Below are positions 1 through 7,311 of a stretch of 7,577 nt of DNA, in pieces (the stretch's first letter is position 1; every line of letters begins with the position of its first letter). The notes below the pieces were generated by a model that was not told the DNA's origin, did no database searches, and was given only the letters and a program-made list of their open reading frames with translations. The stretch is from Roseburia sp. Its GTDB lineage: Bacteria > Bacillota > Clostridia > Lachnospirales > Lachnospiraceae. The position numbers and the translations under genes were made by a program. Location: positions 1-7,577 of the forward strand of contig JAUUNJ010000116.1 in the NCBI GenBank assembly GCA_030844625.1. The letters run 5' to 3'.

Positions 1-1154
1 TGATGCTGATTATGGCAATGATGCTGTTGTATTTTTATATTACTCGTCAAATTGTTAGAATCAATCCTGTGTTCTTTTTGATGATGGCAGCCTTCTCAGT
101 GCTTTTGACCTATGGACTGCGTTGTGGATATAAGTTTCTGCTCAGACGAAGAAGGGAAAACAACCCGGAACAGAGCTATCATATGATGGTGCTGACCTGT
201 AAAGAGCGTTTAGAGGAGGTTCTTGAAGGGTTAGAAGGTCCTGCCTGTAAAATTTGCGGTATCTGTTTAGCAGATGAAAAAGAGGTTGAGCAGCATCAGG
301 GAATCCCAGTTGTATGCGGAATGGAACACCTGTTAGATTACATCAAGGAAAATGTGGTGGATGGGTTGTTCATTGATTTGCCAGATTCCATACCACTTCC
401 AAATTCAATTCTTTCCACCTGTGCTACTATGGGTGTTTCCACCCATCTGGGTCTTGCCAAGAAGGATTATGCCAATCAGGGAGAAATCGTAGAGAGAATT
501 GGTCAGTATACTGTTTTGACCAGAAGTGTACGCATTGCAACCGTGCGGCAGCTTTTTGTGAAGAGAGCAATCGACATCTGTGCCGGTCTTGCCGGAGTGC
601 TGGTGACCGGAATCTGTTTTCTGTTTGTAGCACCATTGATTTACATAGCAAGCCCGGGTCCTATCTTCTTTTCGCAAACCAGAGTAGGCAAGAACGGCAG
701 ATTTTTTAAGATATACAAGTTCCGTTCGATGTACATGGATGCAGAGGAACGGAAAAAAGAGCTGATGAAACAGAACAAAATAGCCGATGGTATGATGTTC
801 AAGATGGATGATGACCCTCGTATTATCAAGGGCATCGGTCATTTTATACGGGATTACAGCATCGACGAGCTTCCGCAGCTGTGGAATGTTTTAAAGGGGG
901 AAATGAGCCTGATTGGCACCAGACCTCCGACAGTGGATGAATACGAAAAGTATAATTACCACCATAAAATCCGACTTGCAATTAAACCGGGTATTACCGG
1001 GATGTGGCAGGTCAGCGGCAGAAGCAACATCACCGACTTTGAACAGGTGGTGGAGCTGGACGCAAGCTATATTACCAACTGGAGTTTGGGTCTGGATTTT
1101 AAGATTCTTCTGAAAACCATCAAGGTTGTTCTGCAGAAAGATGGAGCATCATAA
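1..1154 (+). CDS. Polyprenyl glycosylphosphotransferase (initiating sugar transferase), 5' partial
   Basis: This enzyme transfers a sugar-1-phosphate from a nucleotide sugar to undecaprenyl phosphate at the inner membrane face, the first step of repeat-unit assembly. Residues are counted from the first visible ATG at position 3. A hydrophobic stretch (about 1-37) is followed by a basic loop with four arginines, a Rossmann-like CoA_binding_3-type middle domain (about 58-180), a membrane-embedding segment (about 188-216) and the catalytic bacterial sugar transferase domain to the C terminus. Visible family motifs are KFRSM (239-243), the Asp-Glu pair in SIDELPQ (D288, E289), GTRPP (305-309) and KPGITGMWQVSGR (328-340). 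Full-length relatives usually have about 450-480 residues with four or five N-terminal membrane helices; only part of that region is present, and the codon at the left edge (xTG) is not a stop, so the gene starts outside the window. The transferred sugar cannot be read from the sequence. The family call is very secure. Confidence 0.95.
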   Translation, partial: MLIMAMMLLYFYITRQIVRINPVFFLMMAAFSVLLTYGLRCGYKFLLRRRRENNPEQSYHMMVLTCKERLEEVLEGLEGPACKICGICLADEKEVEQHQGIPVVCGMEHLLDYIKENVVDGLFIDLPDSIPLPNSILSTCATMGVSTHLGLAKKDYANQGEIVERIGQYTVLTRSVRIATVRQLFVKRAIDICAGLAGVLVTGICFLFVAPLIYIASPGPIFFSQTRVGKNGRFFKIYKFRSMYMDAEERKKELMKQNKIADGMMFKMDDDPRIIKGIGHFIRDYSIDELPQLWNVLKGEMSLIGTRPPTVDEYEKYNYHHKIRLAIKPGITGMWQVSGRSNITDFEQVVELDASYITNWSLGLDFKILLKTIKVVLQKDGAS

Positions 1155-1235
1155 GCAACATTCAGACGATAATACTGTACTATCATAACAAAAAATTATG
1201 AAATTTTAAAGGGATAAATATATAGAAAAGGTGAA

Positions 1236-1242
1236 TGGAGGA
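1236..1242 (+). promoter_or_regulatory. Ribosome binding site for the nucleotidyltransferase gene
   Basis: TGGAGGA contains the GGAGG core at 1237-1241, nine bases before the ATG at 1251. It supports that start. The 96-bp gap that holds it (1155-1250) is AT-rich, and I saw no good sigma-A promoter and no GC-rich hairpin with a T-run in it. Confidence 0.8.
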
Positions 1243-1250
1243 AAATAGAG

Positions 1251-2177
1251 ATGGGCAGACACGTAAAACCGGCACTTGTAATCATGGCGGCAGGCATCGG
1301 CTCTCGCTATGGAGGCGGAATCAAGCAGTTGGAACCGGTCGGAGCCAACGGAGAGATTATTATGGATTACTCCATCCATGATGCGCTTGCAGCAGGTTTT
1401 CGTAAAATTATTTTTGTCATTCGACACGACATCGAACAGGATTTTCGCGAAGTTATCGGAGATCGAATTGAAAAAGAAACTGCTCATCTGGGTGTATCTT
1501 TCCACTATGCTTTTCAGGAGTTGGATGATCTGCCTGCCGGTTATTCGCTGCCACAGGGAAGGAGCAAGCCTTGGGGAACCGGACAAGCTGTTTTGTGCTG
1601 TAAGGAAATTCTGGATGGACCATTTGCTGTAATCAATGCAGATGATTATTATGGCAAGCAGGCATTCCGCAACCTGTATGATTTTTTGAAAGAAAATGAG
1701 TACGGCAGCCAATTCTGTATGGCTGGCTTTGTATTGAAGAATACGCTTAGCGATAACGGAACTGTCACCCGCGGAATCTGTCAAATGGATGATCGGAACA
1801 ATCTCCAGACGGTACATGAAACTGCTGGAATTGTGAAGATTCCAGGTGGAGCAGTGGCGGGAGAACAGGTATTGGATACCGAATCTCTGGTTTCAATGAA
1901 TATGTGGGGATTGACAGTAGAGTTTCTGGAAATGCTCGAAGAAGGATTCCACTGTTTTCTGGAAAGCGTGAATGGAAATGAACAAAAAGCAGAATTTCTT
2001 CTCCCGATTTTTATTGATGAACTGCTCCAAAAAGGAGAGGGAAAGGTAAAAGTTTTGCCGACCCACGACCAATGGTTTGGTGTTACTTACAAGGAAGATA
2101 AGCCGAGTGTAGTATCGGCGTTTCAGAAGTTGATGGAACAAGGGGAATATCAGACACCCCTGTTTGGTGATCTGTAA
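1251..2177 (+). CDS. Sugar-phosphate nucleotidyltransferase-like protein
   Basis: This is a probable NTP:sugar-1-phosphate nucleotidyltransferase, which would make an activated sugar (NDP-sugar) in the cytoplasm. The N-terminal nucleotide-binding signature reads MAAGIGSRYGG (12-22), a variant of the usual GxGTRL loop, followed by the substrate-pocket lysine region GIKQLEPV (23-30). KPWGTGQAVL (106-115) is the conserved central segment, and NADDYYG (129-135) carries the acidic metal-binding site typical of this fold. The C-terminal part (SMNMWGL 215-221, LLPIFIDELL 250-259, WFGVTYKED 275-283) resembles a subfamily of stand-alone nucleotidyltransferases rather than RmlA, GalU or GlmU. At 308 residues it looks like a complete single-domain enzyme. 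No partner kinase gene is adjacent; the next gene encodes a VanZ-like protein 10 bp downstream. The fold call is secure, but the sugar and nucleotide are unknown, so no gene symbol is given. Confidence 0.88.
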   Translation: MGRHVKPALVIMAAGIGSRYGGGIKQLEPVGANGEIIMDYSIHDALAAGFRKIIFVIRHDIEQDFREVIGDRIEKETAHLGVSFHYAFQELDDLPAGYSLPQGRSKPWGTGQAVLCCKEILDGPFAVINADDYYGKQAFRNLYDFLKENEYGSQFCMAGFVLKNTLSDNGTVTRGICQMDDRNNLQTVHETAGIVKIPGGAVAGEQVLDTESLVSMNMWGLTVEFLEMLEEGFHCFLESVNGNEQKAEFLLPIFIDELLQKGEGKVKVLPTHDQWFGVTYKEDKPSVVSAFQKLMEQGEYQTPLFGDL

Positions 2178-2182
2178 AGGAG
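2178..2182 (+). promoter_or_regulatory. Ribosome binding site for the VanZ-family gene
   Basis: AGGAG lies directly after the TAA of the nucleotidyltransferase gene and five bases before the ATG at 2188. It shows that the two genes are read from one message and fixes the start. Confidence 0.8.
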
Positions 2183-2187
2183 ATTGA

Positions 2188-2637
2188 ATGAAGAGAACGC
2201 TGTGTTTCCGAACGATTTTTGCTGTTTTGGTGATTGGCATTATGGCAACTGTATTTTTCTTTTCCTCCCAAAGTGGAGGAGAGTCCAACCACCTGAGCCA
2301 GGGCGTTTTGGAACACATTTTAGGTTTCTTTCAAATCCATGTAGACCCGATGAAGCTGGATCAGTATAACCTTGTCCTTCGCAAAATTGCCCATTTTTCT
2401 CTGTACTTTTTACTGGGTGCAGGGGCAATGGGATTTTTGCTTACCACCCCGCTCAAGAAAAAATATTGCTTTATGCTCTCCATACTGTTTTGTGTGCTCT
2501 TTGCAGCTAGCGATGAGTATCATCAGTTCTTATTGGGTACACGTAACGGAAATGCTTTGGATGTTCTGCTGGATTCGGTGGGGGCGCTCACATCAGTTGT
2601 TTTACTGAGCAATCGAAGATGGATAAAGAAAAAATAA
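2188..2637 (+). CDS. VanZ-family membrane protein
   Basis: This is a small integral membrane protein of the VanZ-like family (149 residues, a usual length for the stand-alone form). Four hydrophobic segments are visible at about 8-25, 66-86, 93-108 and 125-141. The family landmarks are present in order: FSSQSG just after the first helix (25-30), RKIAHFSLYFLLG (65-77), SDEYHQ (108-113) and a final R-x-G followed by DVLLDSVG (125-132). The conserved polar residues within helices suggest an active or binding site in the membrane, but the biochemical role of VanZ-like proteins is not settled; the founding member gives low-level teicoplanin resistance. Its position inside a polysaccharide operon, 10 bp after a nucleotidyltransferase and 19 bp before a WecB/TagA/CpsF gene, suggests a role at the lipid-linked or cell-envelope stage; that is inference. 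Confidence 0.9.
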   Translation: MKRTLCFRTIFAVLVIGIMATVFFFSSQSGGESNHLSQGVLEHILGFFQIHVDPMKLDQYNLVLRKIAHFSLYFLLGAGAMGFLLTTPLKKKYCFMLSILFCVLFAASDEYHQFLLGTRNGNALDVLLDSVGALTSVVLLSNRRWIKKK

Positions 2638-2643
2638 TATTAT

Positions 2644-2650
2644 AAGGAGG
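2644..2650 (+). promoter_or_regulatory. Strong ribosome binding site that selects a GTG start
   Basis: AAGGAGG is a near-perfect anti-16S match, six bases before the GTG at 2657. It decides in favour of this non-ATG start for the WecB/TagA/CpsF gene over the later in-frame ATG at codon 27, which would remove an N-terminal extension. Confidence 0.85.
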
Positions 2651-2656
2651 ATAAAA

Positions 2657-3451
2657 GTGAAGGAATCTATAAGCAATAATATCAACAACTATATAAGGAT
2701 AGTAGATAAGACTCAAATCCCGACTTGTAATATTATGGGTGTAAATATAGCAGCAATCAATATGGAATGGTTGCTGAAATATCTGGATAGAAATCTTCAT
2801 AACTTAAGTGGAGATTATATGTGTGTCTCTAATGTACATACTACTGTGACGGCATACGAGGATGAAGAATATTGTAAAGTACAGAATGGCGGTATTATGG
2901 CTATTCCAGATGGTGGACCGTTGTCTACGATTGGTCGTAAGCGAGGATATAAGAGTATGGAAAGAACCACTGGACCGAGCCTGATGGGAGAAATCTTCAA
3001 AATCACCGCTGAAAGAGGCTATCGGCACTTCTTTTATGGTAGTAAGCAGGAGACACTTGATCTTCTGAAGCAGAAGTTGAATGAGAACTACCCGGGAATT
3101 CAGATTGTAGGAATGTATAGTCCTCCATTTAGACCTCTGACTGATGAAGAAGATAAAACTGTGATTAGAATGATTAATGATGCGAAAGCAGATTTTGTTT
3201 GGGTTGGTCTTGGAGCTCCAAAGCAGGAAAACTGGATGGCATCTCATCAGGGAATGGTCAAAGGGTTTATGGTGGGTGTAGGCGCTGGTTTTGATTATTT
3301 TGCAGGTAATATCGAGAGAGCACCGGAATGGATGCAGAAACGGAATTTGGAGTGGGTATATAGATTGATTCAGGATCCTAAGAGATTGTTTTATAGATAC
3401 TTCCACACAAATACAAGTTTTATTTGGAATGCAATGATTAGGGGAAAATAA
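2657..3451 (+). CDS. WecB/TagA/CpsF family glycosyltransferase (GT26)
   Basis: This glycosyltransferase belongs to the family that transfers a ManNAc-type or related sugar from a UDP-sugar to a polyprenyl-PP-linked first sugar (TagA in teichoic acid, WecG in enterobacterial common antigen, CpsF in capsule). It acts at the inner membrane face. Landmarks are VSNVHTTV (57-64), PDGGPL (84-89) with the aspartate (D85) at the position of the proposed catalytic base in TagA, RTTGPSLM (103-110), HFFYGS (124-129), VWVGLGAPKQENWM (181-194) and GVGAGFDYFAG (207-217). The C-terminal RAPEWMQKRNLEWVYRL (221-237) with DPKRLFYRYF (240-249) is the part linked to membrane association in the family. The length of 264 is slightly above the usual 240-250 because about 22 residues precede the conserved core. 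The gene starts with GTG after a strong ribosome binding site. Its place after the initiating transferase makes addition of the second sugar likely; the donor is not determinable. Confidence 0.94.
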   Translation: MKESISNNINNYIRIVDKTQIPTCNIMGVNIAAINMEWLLKYLDRNLHNLSGDYMCVSNVHTTVTAYEDEEYCKVQNGGIMAIPDGGPLSTIGRKRGYKSMERTTGPSLMGEIFKITAERGYRHFFYGSKQETLDLLKQKLNENYPGIQIVGMYSPPFRPLTDEEDKTVIRMINDAKADFVWVGLGAPKQENWMASHQGMVKGFMVGVGAGFDYFAGNIERAPEWMQKRNLEWVYRLIQDPKRLFYRYFHTNTSFIWNAMIRGK

Positions 3452-3453
3452 AA

Positions 3454-4686
3454 ATGAAGATATTGGTGAGTGCGTATGCATGCAGACCAGGAATGGGGTC
3501 TGAGCCAGCTGTGGGTTGGAACTGGGTCTTAGAATACTCAAAACTGTGTGAAATTGTCGTTATGACAAACTACACAAATGAGCCGTACATTTTAAATTAC
3601 TTAAAAGAGCATAAAGGTGAATTGGATTCAGTTCGTTTTATGTTTATTAAGCCAAATGCCAAAGTAGAACTATGGTATAAAGAATGGGAAAGAATGGAAC
3701 GCCTTTATTATATGATCTGGCAGAGAATAGCTTTAAAAGTAGCAAGAGAAATTGTAGAGAAAGAACATTTTGACTATGTGCAACATGTTACTTATGTAAG
3801 CTGTGTTATGCCAACCTATATGTATAAGTTGGGTATCCCATTTATCTATGGTCCGGTATCTGGTGGTGAAGAAATTCCGAAAGTGATTCATTATCCATTT
3901 TCAACGAAAGAGAAGATAATTGAATTTGCTAGAACGACCACACAGAAAATTGCGAAATTGTCTGGAAATTTCCATTTCTGCTGTAAAACGGCGAAATACA
4001 TTGTTGCAGTAACGAATGAGACGAAAAATATGGTTCCTCGTGAGTATCAATCAAAAGTAATCGTGTCTCAAGCAATTGGTCTAAGTGATGATGTAATAAT
4101 AAAAACTCAGAAAGTACAGAATGAAGGAAAAAAGAAGTTTCTAATTGTAGGTAGAATGCTCTCGTGGAAGGGTTTTAAAATCGGAATAGAGGCTTTTGTA
4201 GATGCACTGAATCAAGGAGTAGATGCTCAGTTAACAGTTTTGGGAACCGGTAATGATAATCTGAGAGATGAATTAAAGACTATTTGTGGCCCGTATGCGG
4301 ATAAACAGATCATATTTGTGGACTCAGTGAAATATACAGAGATGCAGTCATTCTATGATCAGCATGATGTTTTGATCAATTGTAGTTTGCGTGATTCTGG
4401 ATGCTTAGCTGTGATGGAAGCGATGGGAAGAGGCTTGCCCATAATCTGTATTGATACTGGTGGACCAAGAGTCAATACTGAGTTGGGCGGTGCAGTGAAG
4501 ATTCCAGTTCGCAGTTATGATCTAGTAAAACAGGATATCACAGCGGCGATAAAAAAATTGACAGAGGAAAATGAATTGCGAAATAGTCTTTCTGAGAAAA
4601 GCAGAGAGATCGCAAAAAATGAATTTGAATATGCCGCAAAAATGGAAGATTTTTATAAGAAGTACATAGTTGGGGAATTAAAGTGA
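3454..4686 (+). CDS. Family 4 glycosyltransferase (GT-B fold)
   Basis: This is a retaining GT4-type glycosyltransferase of 410 residues, expected to add one sugar to the lipid-linked repeat unit in the cytoplasm or at the inner membrane face. The N-terminal acceptor domain begins with [13 protein letters not shown] (6-18) and GWNW (21-24), a signature of a known GT4 subgroup, and carries a conserved HVTYVS (111-116) and [10 protein letters not shown] (129-138). The donor domain shows [13 protein letters not shown] (229-241), a VLGTG loop (262-266) and [19 protein letters not shown] (311-329). The usual E-x7-E donor motif reads D314-x7-E322, with aspartate at the first position, as in related members with a DSG segment. 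The start is two bases after the previous stop, with a modest AGGGG element (3440-3444), so translation is probably coupled. Donor and linkage are unknown. Confidence 0.93.
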   Translation: MKILVSAYACRPGMGSEPAVGWNWVLEYSKLCEIVVMTNYTNEPYILNYLKEHKGELDSVRFMFIKPNAKVELWYKEWERMERLYYMIWQRIALKVAREIVEKEHFDYVQHVTYVSCVMPTYMYKLGIPFIYGPVSGGEEIPKVIHYPFSTKEKIIEFARTTTQKIAKLSGNFHFCCKTAKYIVAVTNETKNMVPREYQSKVIVSQAIGLSDDVIIKTQKVQNEGKKKFLIVGRMLSWKGFKIGIEAFVDALNQGVDAQLTVLGTGNDNLRDELKTICGPYADKQIIFVDSVKYTEMQSFYDQHDVLINCSLRDSGCLAVMEAMGRGLPIICIDTGGPRVNTELGGAVKIPVRSYDLVKQDITAAIKKLTEENELRNSLSEKSREIAKNEFEYAAKMEDFYKKYIVGELK

Positions 4687-5270
4687 AAAAAATAATTTAT
4701 AAGTTAATGAATACAGCATATCGCTCAGTAAATAAATTATTTATTGAGCCAGGCATTAAAGCAAGTTTTGGTTCATGTGGAAGTAATGTGAAGTTGTCCT
4801 ATGATATGGATATTAGGGGAAATGAAAATATATTTATGGGCTCAAATATTCAAATTGGACCACACGCACTTTTATGGACGACGAGAGCAAAACTCGTTTT
4901 TAAAGACAATATTTTAGTTGGTCCTGGACTAACAGTTATTACAGGAGATCATAGAATAGACATAAAAGGAAGGCGTATTATAGATATAACGAATAATGAA
5001 AAACTTCCAGAACATGATGTAGATGTAATAATAGAAGAAGATGTTTGGATAGGTGCAAATGTAACTATTTTAAAAGGAGTAACTATTGGAGAAGGAGCAG
5101 TTGTTGCTGCGGGTGCAGTGGTTACCAAGAATCTTGAACCATATGCAATATGCGCAGGAGTACCATGTAAAAAAATCAAAGAGAGATTTACAGAAGAGGG
5201 GATAGAAGAACATAAGAGGTTACTAAAGGAGAAGTGCCATGAAGAAGATATGCATGATAGTTCAAGATAA
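4683..5270 (+). CDS. Left-handed beta-helix O-acetyltransferase (hexapeptide repeat)
   Basis: This is a probable acetyl-CoA-dependent sugar O-acetyltransferase of the NodL/LacA/Maa-type hexapeptide family, likely acetylating the polysaccharide unit or a sugar precursor in the cytoplasm; such enzymes act as trimers. Imperfect hexapeptide repeats run from about 33 to 155 (for example [12 protein letters not shown] and [26 protein letters not shown] in pieces). ITGDH (86-90) carries the expected catalytic histidine (H90), DVWIG (120-124) is the conserved loop, and AGVPCKKI (158-165) is the terminal acetyl-CoA-binding signature, with Cys where many relatives have Ala. The gene starts with GTG, overlapping the previous stop as GTGA, behind GGGGAA (4672-4677). 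About 25 residues follow the last conserved motif in a charged tail, and the final 32 bases overlap the next gene, longer than the usual 1-8 bp. The substrate is unknown; serine acetyltransferase is less likely, as the N-terminal helical domain is missing. Confidence 0.92.
   Translation: MKKIIYKLMNTAYRSVNKLFIEPGIKASFGSCGSNVKLSYDMDIRGNENIFMGSNIQIGPHALLWTTRAKLVFKDNILVGPGLTVITGDHRIDIKGRRIIDITNNEKLPEHDVDVIIEEDVWIGANVTILKGVTIGEGAVVAAGAVVTKNLEPYAICAGVPCKKIKERFTEEGIEEHKRLLKEKCHEEDMHDSSR
5225..5231 (+). promoter_or_regulatory. Ribosome binding site inside the acetyltransferase gene
   Basis: AAAGGAG lies seven bases before the ATG at 5239 and within the acetyltransferase coding sequence. It supports the 5239 start, and hence a true 32-bp overlap, instead of a later start after the acetyltransferase stop. 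Confidence 0.8.
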
Positions 5271-6306
5271 GATGGTAAAAGGTGGAATAGCTGCTGTGAT
5301 CAGCGGTTACTACGGTTCTAAGCTTGAACAGGATTATGAGATAATTTATGTTGAGTCTTATAAAGATGGGAATAAACTGACAAAGCTATTAAAGGGGATA
5401 CAAGGATATATCAAATTTGTGAAGGTGCTGTTTATAGACAAGCCGGATTTGATACATATTCATTCATCTTTTGGCCCTTCATTTTATAGGAAATTACCGT
5501 TTATTTATATCTCATCATGGATAAAAAAGCCTATTATTAATCATATCCATGGTGCAGATTTTTCTGTGTTTTATGAACAGGCTAGTGTAAAAAAGAAACG
5601 ACTAATTCAATCGGCTTACGAAAGATGTAGCGTATTAATTGCATTATCTGACGAATGGAAAGACAAATTAAGCCAAATTGTTTCAGAAAATAAAATTGTT
5701 GTAATAGAAAATTATAGTATATTACATGAAAATACTTTGGAAGAACGGTGTTTAAGACAAAGTAATCATAAAATTCTTTTTTTGGGAGAATTAGGCAGAA
5801 GAAAAGGATGTTATGATATTCCAGATGTTGTGAAACAAGTTGTTGCAGATATTCCTGATGCTAAATTTATTTTAGCAGGTGCTGGCTCTGTACAAGATGA
5901 AATTGCTATAAAACAAATGATAAAAGAAAAAAAGGTGGAAAAAAATGTAGAGTTTCCAGGATGGGTTAGAGGAAAAGAAAAAGATAAATTACTTAGAGAG
6001 GCAGATGTGTTTTTCCTGCCGTCTTATAATGAAGGAATGCCAATGTCTATTCTGGATGCAATGGGGTATGGATTACCGATTGTTAGTACAAATGTTGGTG
6101 GGATATCTAAAATTGTACAAAATGGCAAGAATGGGTATTGCATAGAACCTGGAAATATTATTGAGATGAGTGAAGCAATTAAAACATTGATAGAGAGTAA
6201 AAGAATAGAGTCGAGCGTATTAAGCTTTAAAATAGTAAAGAATGGATATTCTCTAGAACAGCACATAAAAAAATTAGAGAAGTGCTATGTTGAGGTTCTA
6301 GAATAA
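5239..6306 (+). CDS. Family 4 glycosyltransferase (GT-B fold), second copy type
   Basis: This is a GT4 glycosyltransferase of 355 residues, not closely similar by eye to the GT4 at 3454-4686. The N-terminal domain opens with [19 protein letters not shown] (3-21), whose KGGIA segment is the family's glycine-rich acceptor loop, and has [10 protein letters not shown] (70-79) and INHIHGADF (100-108), common in capsule GT4 enzymes. The donor domain shows [12 protein letters not shown] (179-190), a LAGAGS loop (212-217), [20 protein letters not shown] (239-258) and [19 protein letters not shown] (262-280). The E-x7-E donor motif is E265-x7-D273, with Asp in place of the second Glu. [11 protein letters not shown] (278-288) follows as expected. 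The ATG start is supported by the ribosome binding site at 5225-5231. The acceptor, donor and linkage cannot be assigned. The enzyme is probably cytoplasmic or membrane-peripheral and extends the lipid-linked unit. Confidence 0.93.
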   Translation: MKKICMIVQDKMVKGGIAAVISGYYGSKLEQDYEIIYVESYKDGNKLTKLLKGIQGYIKFVKVLFIDKPDLIHIHSSFGPSFYRKLPFIYISSWIKKPIINHIHGADFSVFYEQASVKKKRLIQSAYERCSVLIALSDEWKDKLSQIVSENKIVVIENYSILHENTLEERCLRQSNHKILFLGELGRRKGCYDIPDVVKQVVADIPDAKFILAGAGSVQDEIAIKQMIKEKKVEKNVEFPGWVRGKEKDKLLREADVFFLPSYNEGMPMSILDAMGYGLPIVSTNVGGISKIVQNGKNGYCIEPGNIIEMSEAIKTLIESKRIESSVLSFKIVKNGYSLEQHIKKLEKCYVEVLE

Positions 6307-6309
6307 GAT

Positions 6310-6335
6310 AAATAAGTGCTTATAAAAAATAAGTG
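6310..6335 (+). repeat. Short direct repeat in the 39-bp gap before the DUF6625-like gene
   Basis: AAATAAGTG occurs exactly at 6310-6318 and again at 6327-6335, a 9-base repeat with a 17-base offset. It fills most of the gap between the two genes, and the second copy runs into the ribosome binding site. In such AT-rich DNA it may be chance or a small slippage duplication; no function is claimed. Confidence 0.5.
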
Positions 6336-6339
6336 AGGA
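6335..6339 (+). promoter_or_regulatory. Ribosome binding site for a GTG-started gene
   Basis: GAGGA lies six bases before the GTG at 6346. An in-frame TGA at 6334-6336 rules out any start further upstream, so GTG is the earliest possible start and the best supported one. Confidence 0.7.
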
Positions 6340-6345
6340 ATAGTA

Positions 6346-7311
6346 GTGAAAAGTGTAGTGTTAATTTTACCATATTTTGGGAAGCTGCCTGATATTTTTC
6401 CGCTATTTTTAAAAACAGCAGAAAAAAATCCCGATATACAATTTTTAATAATTACTGATTCAAAAGAATTAGTGAATTCTTCGAAAAATATTACTATAGT
6501 ATATCAAACATTTTCTGAATTTAAAAAATTAATAGAAAGTCGATTAGGACAAAAAATTTCACTGGAAAATCCATATAAATTATGTGATTACAAACCGATA
6601 TATGGGTATGTACTGTATGAACAGATAAAACAATATGAATATTGGGGCTATTGTGACTGCGATTTGATTTGGGGGAATTTGTATCCGTTTATCGAGCCAT
6701 TAATAGAAAAGAATTATGATAAAGTTTTTGCATCTGGACATTTGACTTTATACCGAAACACACAAGAAAATAACGAACTATTCAGAACCGCAGATAAAGG
6801 GATACTCTTTCAGAAAATATCAAAGGACAGCCAGATATATTGGTTTGATGAGGATTATAAAGGAAAAAACAACATACACGATTTATTTTTAAGGAGTGGG
6901 AAGAAAGTTTTTTCGGAAGATTTTTCTCTTAATTTTAATATAGATACAGACTCTTTTCGAAGAAAAATATATTCTCCTAAAGAAAGAAAATATATGGATA
7001 TACCATATAAAAAAGAGCAGTATTATTGGGAAAATGGAAGAATATATCAAGTAAAAAAAGAAAAAAGATCTCTTATAGTAACAGAGTATCCATATATACA
7101 TTTTCAGTTGAGATATATGCATGGAAGTGCAGGTGTTTTATTAGAAGAAAGATTTAAAATAGTTCCAAATAGATTTTTAAGGTGTGATAAGATACCAAAG
7201 ACTTTAGATGAGTGGAGATACGAAAGAAAAATTTATTTCGGAGGACAAAGGATTATTCAGTTAAAACGTCGAATAATCAACAAGGTGAAAAGGATATTAA
7301 ATAAATGTTAA
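6346..7311 (+). CDS. DUF6625-like protein, possible glycosyltransferase
   Basis: This 321-residue protein resembles the DUF6625 family found in polysaccharide clusters; I recall the family pattern and have not searched it. Conserved-looking parts are the opening LILPYFGKLPDIFPLFL (6-22), FLIITDS (33-39), NPYKLCDYKPIYGYVL (75-90), YWGYCDCDLIWGNL (99-112) and ASGHLTLYRN (129-138). The first strand followed by a D-x-D (D104, D106) resembles GT-A glycosyltransferases, where such a motif binds a metal and a nucleotide sugar, so a sugar transfer role is plausible but unproven. A later YPYIHFQ (248-254) recalls the terminal histidine region of some GT-A enzymes. There is no signal peptide or membrane segment; the C-terminal 30 residues are strongly basic (many Lys and Arg), which could help membrane binding. 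The gene starts with GTG and is very AT-rich (10 G+C in 60 at 6481-6540), unlike the left end of the window, which suggests acquisition from elsewhere. Confidence 0.82.
   Translation: MKSVVLILPYFGKLPDIFPLFLKTAEKNPDIQFLIITDSKELVNSSKNITIVYQTFSEFKKLIESRLGQKISLENPYKLCDYKPIYGYVLYEQIKQYEYWGYCDCDLIWGNLYPFIEPLIEKNYDKVFASGHLTLYRNTQENNELFRTADKGILFQKISKDSQIYWFDEDYKGKNNIHDLFLRSGKKVFSEDFSLNFNIDTDSFRRKIYSPKERKYMDIPYKKEQYYWENGRIYQVKKEKRSLIVTEYPYIHFQLRYMHGSAGVLLEERFKIVPNRFLRCDKIPKTLDEWRYERKIYFGGQRIIQLKRRIINKVKRILNKC

Noticed and set aside
1183..1207. Two overlapping 6-base inverted repeats (TCATAA/TTATGA at 1183-1201 and AAAATT/AATTTT at 1192-1207) that could be a terminator or operator between the first two genes.
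   Set aside because: The stems are short and almost purely A+T, no T-run follows them, and they are expected by chance in such AT-rich DNA.
1155..1250. A possible internal promoter in the 96-bp gap, with TACTAT or TATCAT as -10 candidates near 1178-1186.
   Set aside because: No -35-like hexamer stands at 16-18 bases; the best upstream candidate (TTCAGA at 1161-1166) is only 11 or 14 bases away.
2804..3541. A long open frame on the minus strand (245 codons) opposite the GT26 gene, and a similar one at 1206-1817.
   Set aside because: Their translations show no domain, their composition is odd (Ser-, His- and Ile-rich), they lack good ribosome binding sites, and they lie opposite well-recognised genes; they are antisense shadows.
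4683..5270. Serine O-acetyltransferase (CysE) as the identity of the hexapeptide-repeat protein.
   Set aside because: The N-terminal alpha-helical domain of CysE is missing, and the surrounding genes are for polysaccharide assembly; a sugar O-acetyltransferase of the NodL/Maa type fits better.
6290..6326. A possible promoter before the DUF6625-like gene (TTGAGG at 6290-6295 with TATAAA at 6321-6326).
   Set aside because: The spacing of 25 bases is far from the 17-base optimum, and the short gap is better explained by read-through within the operon.
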